Origin: Trochalopteron elliotii
Lineage: Eukaryota > Chordata > Aves > Passeriformes > Leiothrichidae
Direction of reading: 5' to 3'
DNA length: 64,000 nt
Assembly: GCA_024734555.1 (NCBI GenBank)
Contig: JANPWX010000653.1
Location: 2,304,306-2,368,305, forward strand
Shown in pieces: positions 35,988-46,470 of the stretch (positions are counted from its first letter, which is position 1; each line of letters starts with the position of its first letter). The notes below the pieces were generated by a model, which saw only the letters and a program-made list of their open reading frames with translations, was not told the origin of the DNA and did no database searches. The translations under genes were made by a program, and so were the position numbers.

Positions 35988-37360
35988 AAAATATTTTTAT
36001 TTCTTTTTATTTTTCAGTAACTTAAACTTTAAGAAGTTTTTGGCTTCACTGCCTTTGATTACAGAAGTGTGATGAACAACAACTTGTAATAAGAATCAAC
36101 TTGCATTAGTGCATCAAATATGCTGGGGTTCCCTGCAACTTTTATGGAAAAAATGTTTTCCTTCAATACAAACACTTCCTTTCCTTGAGGAAAACAATCA
36201 ACAACTCCAGAGCTGAGCTCTGCAGCAAATGGTGTTTCCAAAAGCTGAGGGCTCCATGATGCAAATCCTAATGGGGACCCCAAAGCCCTTGCTCCCCTCC
36301 TGGCATTGGGAGGGTGCCTGGCCCTGTACGTGCTGGGAGATCCCCCCTGCTCAGGTCCTGGTCTGATGGGCTCATCTCTCCAGCTGCTTTTCATTTTCCT
36401 TCCCTCTCAATGTCAGTTTATCTCCCCCCCTTCAAATCTCTGCCCCTTCCTTTGTTTTTCCTTTCAACTAATCCCTTCCTGCTTTTCCCCTGGCCCCTTC
36501 TGTGTTACATACACACACACACTTTTCTATCCAGGGAAGTTAATTTAGATTAAAGGAAGGGATAGATTTAAGAAAGAATAGTTGTCCCTTAAAAACTCCA
36601 CATAGAGATTCTGGAATAAAAGCATTTTCAAATGAACACAATTCTTTGTATGCAGCAAATTAAACCAATTCAGTTTGAAATCCTTCTGCTAGGATTGCAA
36701 GTGCTCATCTGATCATGCACAAATTTAATTGGGAACATCTCTCCATGCCAAATTTGCCATAAAGACAAGATCTTGTTCCACTCCCAGGCTTGCACAGATA
36801 CCCCTCCAAACCATTCAAAGAAAGCAATACATCTGCCTCCCAGCCATCCATGAAGAAATCAGGGAGCTAACATAATATTTGCAAGCCAAACTCTGCTCAC
36901 TCTTCTGCAGTATTCATCTGTTTAGACTGCAAACTCTGGGGTGAGAAAAGTTTCTCCCTCTGTTTTTTATGTGGTGCCTGGCACAGAGAGATCCCAGCCT
37001 TCATTGTCGGGCCATGGCACAGCAAACAAAGAATTGAGAAAAAAGGGTTGTGCTTTCACTAGTGCCTCCCTGTCCCAGGCAAACTGAACTCCCTGTGACA
37101 TCTGCAGGGCAGCAGTTTTCACCCCACCTGACTTTAGGAACCAAATGTAGTCAGCTGCTCTCAGAGGCCTTCTTCACAGAAATGTGGGAGAAATGGCCTC
37201 CCCTAGAGAAATGTGAAAAAATGTTTGGAGCAGAAACCACAAAACTTCTCTCAAGCAAGCCTGAGAGCCACAGGGCTGATCTTGCCTCAATTAAGTGCCT
37301 CAGATTGTATTTCCAAATACACCTACAGGCACTTTCCCCTGAAGCAGAGGAAATTTTATG
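35988..37360. other. Unique non-coding DNA, no gene seen
   Basis: AT-rich start, then mixed composition. It includes a short (CA)n at 36510-36522 and a C-run near 36424-36430. No gene family is recognised. Confidence 0.5.
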
Positions 37361-37425
37361 AAAAAAAAAAAAAAAAAAGAGGAAGAAGAGGAAGAATGCA
37401 ACAAATAGAAAAGGGGGGAGAAGAG
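37361..37425 (+). repeat. A18 run followed by GA-rich tract
   Basis: Eighteen A residues (37361-37378) are followed by GAGGAAGAAGAGGAAGAA and further purine-rich sequence. This is low-complexity DNA. No retroposed body is recognised upstream. Confidence 0.8.
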
Positions 37426-37880
37426 AACATGCCTCAAATTTGCATGGAGCAAAATCATGAAAGTTGAACTGAGCAAAGGTTAAAATCCAGCTGGACTAGC
37501 CAAGTCTTCAGGCAGTGAGTAGTTCCATGGCTGCTCCTGTGCTCAGTGAGTGGCCACTCCACATTCATGGTGGTGTTGGGATGCAGCCTTTGCTCATCCT
37601 ACCCCAAAACTACAACTTAGTGTGCCATACTGGCAGAAAACCTCAGGGCAACACTGGGCATTCCTGCAGAGAGCTCCCAGCCCCAGCATCTCAGCTGCCT
37701 CATGAGATCTTGTATTAACTCCTGAGTGCCATATTTGGAGATCCCAGGGCAACATCTGATGCTTCAAAGGATTGAAGCTGCCCAGTTGTGCTGGTTCAGC
37801 TGCCCATGTGTTTTGAATGAGGAGTCACAGAAAATAGGTACTTAACTGCAAAAGGAAGCCAAGCTACCCATGAATTCTTC
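37426..37880. other. Unique non-coding DNA, no gene seen
   Basis: Mixed composition. I recognise no transposon, RNA gene or exon. Confidence 0.5.
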
Positions 37881-37923
37881 CATGGTCACTCACTGTTCTG
37901 CTGCTTGCACTGAGACAAAATGT

Positions 37924-37995
37924 GTTCATCAAGGCCAGAGTTGACACCCACGAACTGAAGGCATCCTGTGGGTGTCAGCTCTGGCCTTGATGAAC
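37924..37995 (+). repeat. Near-perfect 28-bp inverted repeat, 16-nt loop
   Basis: The left arm is 37924-37951 and the right arm 37968-37995. The arms are reverse complements at 27 of 28 positions. The exception is position 18 of the left arm (T opposite G), which would be a U-G wobble in a plus-strand RNA, so that transcript would be fully paired. The loop is GAACTGAAGGCATCCT. Pairing stops sharply at both outer ends. The 72-nt size is like a short pre-miRNA, but such a perfect stem is more typical of a new inverted duplication or a siRNA-type hairpin. No mature miRNA sequence is recognised. Confidence 0.9.
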
Positions 37996-38183
37996 TCTTA
38001 CACCTCCCCTTGTGGTGGTGGTGACTGTGTCCATGGTGGCTGAACAGCTTTGGAAGATAACCCAGAGGACAAAGCCCAGCCTCTAAGGCATTGAAGTAAC
38101 TCTTTGACTTTGGCACCAATCTGGGATAAGGATCCCTGGCATTAAGATTTGTACCTAACAGGGTTTTGCTGAATATCTGATTG

Positions 38184-38208
38184 CAGATATCTGATCTATA
38201 GATATCTG
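38184..38208. repeat. Small palindrome, 9-bp arms
   Basis: CAGATATCT at 38184-38192 and AGATATCTG at 38200-38208 are exact reverse complements separated by 7 nt. The arms are short and AT-rich, so chance is a reasonable explanation. Confidence 0.7.
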
Positions 38209-38545
38209 TAGATGACATTTGCTACTTGCTGTGCAGGAAGAGCCCCACACAAACAGCAGCATGTTTCCTACCTCTGTCAATCTCTGCTATGAACTTCTGT
38301 GGGACAGGGGTTACATCCTGCTTCATAATTACTCTCCAGTGCTCACAAGAAAGCTTCTAAGCCTGAAAAGCTGGCTGGAAAGCTGGCCAGACCTCTCTTT
38401 ACCACTGGGAAATCCACTGACGTTCCAGATTTAACGGGAGAGACAGGAAATGACCTGTAGCATCAACAACCATTGACATTAATTTCAGCTGAAAGGGGAC
38501 ACCGGCACCCATGCAAGCTCATTTCCTCTCCACAGCTGTCACAGT

Positions 38546-38567
38546 CTCCAGTTCAGCTGAACTGGAG
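38546..38567. repeat. Perfect 22-bp palindrome without spacer
   Basis: The half CTCCAGTTCAG is followed immediately by its exact reverse complement CTGAACTGGAG. Perfect spacerless palindromes of this length are rare by chance. It could be a dimeric protein-binding site or the scar of a replication template switch. Confidence 0.9.
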
Positions 38568-39065
38568 TTCAGGGTTGTGGTGAGACATGGTGGTCACATC
38601 TATGCTTGTAAAGTAAACAGGAGCACAGCATGGTTTGTGTTTTTGTCGTAGACAAATTTACATTTTGGCCCAGGCACAGTGACCAGCACCAGGGAGAGGA
38701 TGTCACCTGGGTTTCTCCAGGGTTTCTTGGGAATGATGGCTCCTCAGCAGCCCAAGCTATCATGCTTAGTGGTTCCAGACATCCTACACAGGTCCCTCTT
38801 CTCTCTTGCACTCACATTTCAGATTTCTCAACCATCCTAATCTCTTACAGCACATTGTCAGTGTCGCCCACAAGCTCATGGACAAATCATTATGCTGGTG
38901 GCCAAAAGTGAGATTCTGAGTCTCAGAACTCAGTCCTAAAAGGCAATGGATTTGCCCTGAGAGAAAAACAAACCAAAAAAGTCCAACAACAACCCATACA
39001 TACTTAGGAACAGACCTGTGGCTGCCCACAACCCAGAGGCTGCATGATCTCCTGCAGTTATTAAT
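38568..39065. other. Unique non-coding DNA, no gene seen
   Basis: No repeat, RNA gene or coding region is recognised between the palindrome and the next CR1 fragment. Confidence 0.5.
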
Positions 39066-39160
39066 GGTCTAGGGAAAGATGTCCCTGCCCATGACAGGGA
39101 GTTGGAACATAACATTTAAGGTTCCTTACAACCCAAACCAGTCTGTGATTCTATGATTCT
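39066..39160 (+). mobile_element. CR1 LINE 3' tail
   Basis: GGTCTAGGGAAAGATGTCCC, then CTGCCCATGACAGGGAGTTGG, then TTTAAGGTTCCTTACAACCC and AAACCAGTCTGTGATTCTATGATTCT. This is the avian CR1 3' end with two copies of the terminal octamer. About 95 bp remain, 5'-truncated and non-coding. Confidence 0.92.
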
Positions 39161-40103
39161 CTGAAGACAGGGACATCTGTGAGCAGATGAGATGCAATTC
39201 CCAATAGTGCCCTGTTTATTGCAGGTCAAATGCCCAGTCCAAACTGCTATTACCAGTCCAGGACTGCTAAGGCTTAAGGCATTCAGAACCAAACAGGTTA
39301 TTGGAAATCTTGCCAAGTTCATCTGTCTATAAATTGACCATCCTTTTATTTTGTTCTTTAAGGAGATTTCATGGGAGAAAATAAACCTGGAAGAGTAAGA
39401 AACCTTAGGCAGTTATGTTCCAGCTAAGGGTGTTGTGAGGATTTCCTCACCTCTAGCTATGAAACTCATGAACTCCAGATATCCCTCCTCATACAATAGA
39501 AATTGGGATCTCCTTGGCCCAAAAGAAGCCCACAGATGTCTGCTGCTGGCTTTTCTCTTGGTCTAGGCTCTCCTAAAGCTTCCACAGATGTTTTCCTTAG
39601 GGTTGAAGCCTCTTCTCAAGCAGCTCAGTGCAAGTAGCTCTTGCAGCACGCTGCTTTGCTGAACTGGCAGAAAGCTTCTCTGGATATTTTTGTTATTTGG
39701 AGAGTGATTTTCTCATGAACTGAAATAAATGACTGAACTTGGTTATGTTACATCATGGTGGGGGATAAAGCCATCCATGCAGTTTCTACTGCTCTGTTAC
39801 ATATACATGTCCCAAAGAGGCGCTTTGGAAAATCCCCCCTGAAACCAGAGCTATAAAGTTAGCAGTTAATCTCAGGGGAGATGAAGTTAATCTTCAGCCA
39901 GTGTTAGTCTGCAGCATCTGTACCTGTGCTGGCTCAGGATGTGGCCCCAGCAGCAGGGGACTGCTGTGCAACAGGGGACCAGAAAAGGAGACACTGCTGC
40001 CATGGGGACTCTCTGAGCTCCTGGGGGATTAGCAGGTCCCATGCCAGACTGGAACTGTGTGGAAAGAAGGTGTATTTTTATTGCTAAAAATATTTGAGGA
40101 GCC
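39161..40103. other. Unique non-coding DNA, no gene seen
   Basis: No repeat or gene is recognised. Confidence 0.5.
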
Positions 40104-40157
40104 AAAAAAAAAAAAAAAAAAAAGGAATTAAAAAAAAGATAAAAAGAAAAAGAAAAT
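40104..40157 (+). repeat. A-rich low-complexity tract
   Basis: A20 (40104-40123), then GGAATT, a further A run and AAAGAAAAAGAAAA. No retroposed body or flanking duplication was found by eye. Confidence 0.8.
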
Positions 40158-40753
40158 CACAATGCTAGTTCTGTTTTGCATGGCATTGTCGGCTTCATCT
40201 CCCCAGAACAGCTCAGTGGTCTCAGGGGTCACCTTCCCTTTCGCTGTCCCCATCAGCAGCGTGTATTTTCTGTTGGGAAGGAGAAAGAAATGAGAGAGGC
40301 TGCTTTGAGGGTGGGAGAGGTCACTCATTTAAGGCTTGTTCTTAATCCCTTTTCTGCTGCAGACTTCCTGTGTGTCTGTAAAAGCACATCTAACCAGGAA
40401 CCGTGGCATCTCTAATATTATCCTTTAGCAGGTGATGTCTCAGTTGCCCCTCCATGAGCTGAGTGAGACCAATCAGATCTCCTGTGCCTGCAGTGGGAAA
40501 GGCAAAAGTAGAGGCATCCCACTTTTCAAAGTACTTCTCCATGTGCTTTCCCCCCCCATATTTCAGGTAGAAAGACATTAAAAAAGAAGCTTTGTTTTCC
40601 ACGCAGTTTCACATTTTAAAATTCATTCTTCGATTTTTTTTCCAGTAGGTTTAAGTGAGCAGCAGTGTTCTCTAAGGGTTCAGAAACCTTTTTTATTTTT
40701 TTCAGCAGCAGACAGAGTAGGATGAGGGAATAATGAGCATAAAAATGTGAATT
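40158..40753. other. Unique non-coding DNA, no gene seen
   Basis: Frames at 40176-40415 and 40390-40602 show no known motif. No transposon is recognised. Confidence 0.5.
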
Positions 40754-40799
40754 AGAAAGGAAGGAAGGGAAGAAGGAAGGAAAAAAAGAAGAAAAGGAA
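40754..40799 (+). repeat. (GGAA)n / purine microsatellite
   Basis: AGAAAGGAAGGAAGGGAAGA and following GAAGGAAGG units, degenerating into A-rich purines. (GGAA)n repeats can bind ETS-family factors, but this one is short and imperfect. Confidence 0.8.
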
Positions 40800-41898
40800 T
40801 TAAAAATCTAACTAATTTAAAAATGTTTTTTCAAAAATCTTACCTTTCTGGTAAAAATTAAAAGGTAATTGAAAATCATTTTTCTGCAAAATATTTTCTT
40901 ATTGATGAATCACATCTTAGAGTATTCTTGCAGTTAAAACCATTTGTTTTCATCCTTATTTATTTCTGCATTAAATGAAAGCAAGCTGAGATGTGGGAAA
41001 TTGCTTTGATGGAAGGCATTTTCTGAAATCTGTGTATTGCTTAAATTCCATTCCAGATCTGTTTTAGACTTCCCCAAATTGAACAAAACCTGCAAAGTGT
41101 TTGAATTTCACCCATCACTGCTGCTAATCCCTCTTTTATTCCCATCACAAAAGAAGGAAGATTTCATCTGTGTCCCTGGGAGGCATCAGAAAGATGAATC
41201 CACTCCTTACCCCACATTTAATTTTCTCAAGATGATTCAGCTTCCAGGATGCTCAGGTACTGCTGGCTGGAGTCTGCAAAGGACTCTGATGTGTGTGTTC
41301 CCCTCCAACTACAGGCAGCATCTGTGCTGGTAAAAACCTTTTGGGCTGTGATTTGAGATGAGAATTTCAGGCTGTTTCAGGGTTCACAGACCCTGGTCCT
41401 AAGCTGATCCCCCTTCCAAGGCAGACCTGGCCTGTGCCCCCTACAGCTGCCAAGGTGTAAGCAGGGCCAGTGCCCAGTGATGCCCTGCACTGCACTCACC
41501 AGACCCCGTCAGGCTCTGCCCTGAGCCAGGGGAGGCTTCTCTGGCTTCAAGAGCCTTTAAATTATTTTCTTTCCACGATTGTATGTGGTAGCCCTATGGC
41601 AAAGAGCTCCCTGTCTTAACTACACACTGGGGAAAATGGCTCTTCTTTTGTTTCTTTTTTTTTTCTCTCTGAACTTGCCACTAACTAGTTTCATCTGATG
41701 TCCCCTGGCTCTTGTATTAGAAAAGACAGCAAACAGTCATCTTCTAGTCATATTTTCCAGTCTTGCAATCTCTATCCTATCCCCTTCAGTGGTGTCTTTC
41801 CCAGCCTGGGGAATCAGAGTCCATTTAATTGCACTTCTAGTCTGTTTGAGAACTGAATTATTCTGTTTAATTTTCTGTTTAGTCTATTCTTAACCTAT
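40800..41898. other. Unique non-coding DNA, no gene seen
   Basis: AT-rich to about 41030, then GC-richer. No gene or repeat is recognised before the LTR candidate. Confidence 0.5.
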
Positions 41899-42483
41899 TG
41901 TTAGGGTTTGATGGCCTGGAGCCACCCTGGTGTCTGGTCTGTGCTAGACTGCTTTATAGGGCCCACCAAGAAGGAGAACCTCTGGACATAAGCTCAGCAG
42001 AGGCTGGATCCATCTCATGGCATCTTGGACACCAAAACCCACCCTGAACTACTCTTGAAGGACGCCAGCCCCACTCATTGACTTGACAGGCAGTCTAAAA
42101 TGATTATTTTCCTCATTCAGTCTGACAACAGCAATGCCAAAAATGACGAGCCTGGGCCCATGAACACCTTTGCCCCAACAAAAGTCAGTGCTCAGTGAGG
42201 GGATGTGCCCTTCAGCAGAGCAGGGAGCAGACCCAAGCAAGACACCCTTCCCTCCCTCCCTGGTCATCACCCTTTGGGTTTTGCCCCAACATTGTGTATC
42301 CACCCCTCTGTGGTCAACATCCTATGACCCTATAAAAGTGACTCTGGAGCTGAGGAGAGTCCTCACTGGTGGGGTGCTCTGAGCCTGCCCACAGTGCACT
42401 GCACCAGCCCACACTGTTAATTGTTTTTCCTAACTGGTTTTCTTTCCTATCTCTAATTAATTCGGTCCCGCTCATTTACGATG
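41899..42483 (+). mobile_element. Candidate solo LTR of an endogenous retrovirus
   Basis: The segment opens with TGTTAGGGTTTGATGGCC and is GC-richer than its flanks. It carries a clear TATA box (CCCTATAAAAG, TATAAAAG at 42331-42338) about 430 bp in, and then GC-rich sequence. It ends in an AT-rich, poly-A-signal-like zone (CTCTAATTAATTCGG) followed by CCCGCTCATTTACG. This matches the U3-R-U5 layout of an avian LTR of about 580 bp. I could not confirm terminal CA or a target-site duplication, and no internal retroviral genes flank it. The boundaries are approximate. It is a non-coding remnant. Confidence 0.35.
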
Positions 42484-42998
42484 GCGTTAAGTGACACACG
42501 ATAACAAGCAGCTGAGGAAAACCTCGCTGGAGCACAGGGAGGAGGGCTCAGCATCTGGCAGAAAGAAGCTTTGCAGGATCAAGCCTCTAAGTGGCTGCAA
42601 TTCAGTGACGATTTAGCTTATTTGACCTGTGAAATATATCCCTGGAATGCGTGTCTGCAGCTGTCTCTCATGCACACCTCCTCAGCATCAAAAACTGCTT
42701 ATGCCTTCTTTTCATCTGCACCAGATGGTGGCTGGGACACCAGGGGCCTGTCTTTTTTTCCATGCCATCCACACAGGACTTGACAGAGTGAAGAAGAAAG
42801 GTACTTCTACCTTGGATAGACCTGCCAAATGTGCCCTGAAGACCCCACACCCTGTGTCTGCTAATTGCACCAACATTGTCTTGCAGCATAAACCATTCCA
42901 GCTCTGTTTTCTTTCAAAGTGTATTTGTTTTACAGTTGACATGTTTATATATGTTAACTGTTTGCTGTAGATATCTGTCAGCTTCAACTGGCAAAACC

Positions 42999-43032
42999 AA
43001 AAAAAAAAAAAAAAGAAACAAAGAAAAAGAGG
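42999..43032 (+). repeat. A16 run and A-rich tail
   Basis: Sixteen A residues followed by GAAACAAAGAAAAAGA. Low complexity with no recognised source. Confidence 0.8.
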
Positions 43033-43373
43033 GGTTGGCTCTAGGCCAGAGGTATGTTTCTTAAAAGCACTTTGCTTTTTGTCACATGGTTTTGCATAAA
43101 AAGAGAAACAAGAGGGAGGGTGGACTGGCAGAGGATATTGTGCTTTAAATGCTGTGAAAGAATTTCATACAAAAATGTATTCTACTTTTCAGATATTAAC
43201 CCAAGAACCATAAAAAGTTATTTTATAGTCTTAGAAATTGTACACAAATACTGGTATACCGTTTGTCATAAAAAACTGCTCTAAGGAGGGAATCGTGCAT
43301 TATGTTTTTCGAAATATGACATTTATGAGCTGCCTCTGATTGTTACCAGAATGTTCTTTAATGAAATAGAAAA

Positions 43374-43418
43374 TGTGTGTCTGTGTGTTCATGTATGTGT
43401 GTGTTTGTGTGTACGTAC
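43374..43418. repeat. Imperfect (TG)n microsatellite
   Basis: TGTGTGTCTGTGTGTTCATG, then TATGTGTGTGTTTGTGTGTA. An interrupted TG repeat that gives rise to a Cys/Val-rich translated frame. Confidence 0.85.
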
Positions 43419-46300
43419 AATAAGAGGATGTGTCACTGAGAAAGAGACAACTACTGAAAAATGTTCTTTACTCAGCCCAGAGATTTTCATCTTTCTCCCT
43501 TTTGAAGAACGAAGACCACAACCCCTCCTGCCAGTGAGAGGAAAGGCAGAAGTGTCCATTTCTTCAAATTTGGAGAGAAATCAGCAAAATTTCCTGAGAA
43601 TTTTTTCTTCCTTGCTTTCCTCTCAAATGAGAATATGGGCCAGTGCTGTGCAAAATCCTCTCCCCTTAGAGATAAAACTGCAGCACTTAAGGATGAAGGT
43701 GGAGGGACATGAATCTGTCCCCAGGCCAAAGATGTTGGCTCAGGTTTCTCTTATATGTTTAAAAAGGTCTTAAACTGGAATTACGTGATGCTTATACCCT
43801 CTGCCAGTCCTTATGCCCAGTGCCAAATTGCTCCTGGTTGATGGGATTCACTGTCTCCTGGGCACTTTTTACACTGTGAGATGAACAGGCTTGTCATGAT
43901 GACACATTTTTTTCTACTGGACTGTTTCTCCAGCTTCCCTCCCCAAAAGCAGGGTGGGAAGTCAGACGGTGAGTCATCCTATGCACTCTTGCTTTTAAGA
44001 GTGCCTGAAGTTTTCCAAAGAGGCAGCCTTTGTCTCTTTGAGAATTAAGCTGTTGTGCATTGTTTTCTGGAGTTTCAGGTCTTTTTCATTTTACTGCATT
44101 GGACTGCTCCTCAAAGGACAGAAAGCCACCAAATCTTTCCAGATAGGCAGTGTTTTCATTCATTTATGGTTAGGGCAGGGCTGAGCCCAAGCTAATGACC
44201 CCCAAATGAGACACAAATGAATGCTGCTTGGGCACAGAACCATATTCTTGCAGCCTTGCAGTATTACAGTGGGTGCTCAAGCTGAAATTGGACCTGTTTA
44301 GAAGAAATGATGGAAGACTTTGTGCCTGCAGTTATGGAGTGAGGGGTCCAGATGCCTGGGATCTGTTTGTGTCTGTTATTTGCAGTCCAGTGATTTATTA
44401 GCAGGACTCTGGACAGAGACCATACTGGGCAACCCCTTCTTAGATCTTAGGCTTCAGACAGCAGGGAAGGCAGACAGACTGTTTGCAAGGGAATCGAAAG
44501 CACTTTGAGTCTTAACTGCTGCCTGAGTCATCTCACAAAAGGCATACAGTACAGCAAACTGTTGCCCTGCAGACAAATTTCATACAAAATGACTGTACAA
44601 AGCACCAATGTTTATACACGAGGCTGATGTGGGTTGAAGGGCTGTTTGAAATGGCTGTGGATAGTTATGTAATTATTTAAGAACAGTAGAGCATAATAAG
44701 TTAATATAAACATTGAAGAAGACAGTATGAGTTCACTGGATGCTTACGTGAATCTGTCATCTTTCTTACAAATGCCTTTCTTCAAATATAAACCATGTAC
44801 TTTGTGGCTGAGAAATCACAGGTGTCCAGTTATGTTTGATGGGGAAACGGATGGGCAAGGGGAAAATAACTAATCTCCATCTGGAAGGACTGCTGGGCAT
44901 TTGGTGTTTGCCAGCTCTTTGGACAATGCCTTGATGGCCAGCTGATTGGGTACTGGGTTTGAATCTGGCTCTTAGTTAATCCAAGCTTGTAAGATCAGCT
45001 CTGCAACAACGTGTGGAAATAACTGGTAGGTGAGCAGAAAGTGATAGCAAAGGTTGTGTGGAGATAATGCCTGGGTGAACCACATTGACTTCAAAAGCCT
45101 CAGAGCATCATCAAGGATGTAAAACAGGCAGTGCCTCCTTATGGGTGACTGGTGGCAGGTCTGCTCTAGTAATTTATGTGACAAGTAAGTTGCCTTTTTC
45201 CATTTAGTGTGGTATTAACCAGAATGGCAGAAATTATGATGTGAAATCTTTTGAAAAGATAATAACTAAGAATGATAATCTTCTGGTTAGTGCATCTGAC
45301 TGCCTTCCCAGAGAGTCTTCCTTTTCAAAATTACATATTTCTGATAAAATATCCACTCTCTCACTTGTCTATTTCTCCATTTGGAGTATATAAGGATATA
45401 TACTAAAAATATGGTGTTTTTCTAACTGTTTTCTATTCAGATGGAAAGTTCTTCAGGGAGAAGGTTTGTGCTATCACAGCACCTGACACATGGAGTCATG
45501 TTTCACAGGAAGCCCCCGTGTTCAAAAGATCACATTTTCCAATTTTCTTTCTCCCCCTCCGTAGTTGAAATAATGTTTTTATGCAAAAAGTGAGTAACCC
45601 ATATGAAAAAAAAGAGAGTTGTTTATATTTTCCCCTCAAAGGCAGGCCCTTTATTTTTGACTGCATGATATGTTACATGTGAAGGGAGCCTGGCATCCAA
45701 CAAATCAAAAGGATATGGTTTAAATAATGATTACAGTAGTACAGCTTCTCCTTTCTTCATAATCAAGTACACTATAATCCAGTGCTGGTGTAATTCTTCA
45801 CAGGTCCAAAAGTCTGTGACAGCTGACATACACCACTGCGTACAAATAAGGCATAGTCAGGGTGTCTTGCTGGAAAAATTAACTTAAAATTGGTATTTTA
45901 TGGACCAGAGCTTTAATTTTCCAGTAAGTTTGTCTCTCTTAAACAACAAATGAAACAGAGATGCTGGAAGACTGTAAGAACACAAGGAAGGAAAACGAGG
46001 CAGTTTCAAACCTGATAAGGCATTTTGTTTTGTTGTTTGTTTTTATTTAGTTATTGCACAGTGTATTGCACACTGCTAAGCATGGAAAGATGAGAAGAGT
46101 GGTACCTACATCAGCAAGCTCGTGGTATATGTAAAAGTGATAAGTGAGGCTGGGAATCAGGATTAAGATCAGCTTTGGCCATGTCTGGTTTCTTGTCATA
46201 GAAATTCGGTGCTACTGTGACCTTACACCATTAGGAAGAGCTGCAGCATTTCCAAGAAAAGTCACAGCAGCTATCCCACCTAGGAAAAACTGTCCAGAGT

Positions 46301-46470
46301 AGAATCACAGAATCACAGAATTGACATAAAGATCATCTTTTTCCCACTCCATGCCATGGGCAGGGACAGGGACACCTTCCACTGAATCAGACTCAGAGGC
46401 CCATCCAGCCTGGCTTTGAGCACTTTCAAGGATGGGGCATCCACAGCTTCTCTGCTGTGGGAACCAGCTT
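46301..46470 (-). mobile_element. CR1 LINE 3' portion
   Basis: Reads AGAATCACAGAATCACAGAA, then CATGCCATGGGCAGGGACA, GGGACACCTTCCACT, CCATCCAGCCTGGCTTTGAG, CAAGGATGGGGCATCCACAG and CTTCTCTGCTGTGGGAACCA. This is the reverse complement of the avian CR1 3' end, starting with a doubled terminal octamer. A GGTTGGAAGGGACC block is deleted near 46322. Non-coding, 5'-truncated. Confidence 0.93.

Larger units (their letters stand above)
42484..46300. other. Unique non-coding DNA, no gene seen
   Basis: Mixed sequence. The 140-codon frame at 43351-43773 starts in a TG microsatellite and has no known domain. The region around 45180-45800 is AT-rich. No CR1 is recognised. Confidence 0.5.

Noticed and set aside
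43351..43773. 140-codon plus-strand frame with a Cys/Val-rich start
   Set aside because: The start is the translated TG microsatellite, and the remainder shows no family resemblance.
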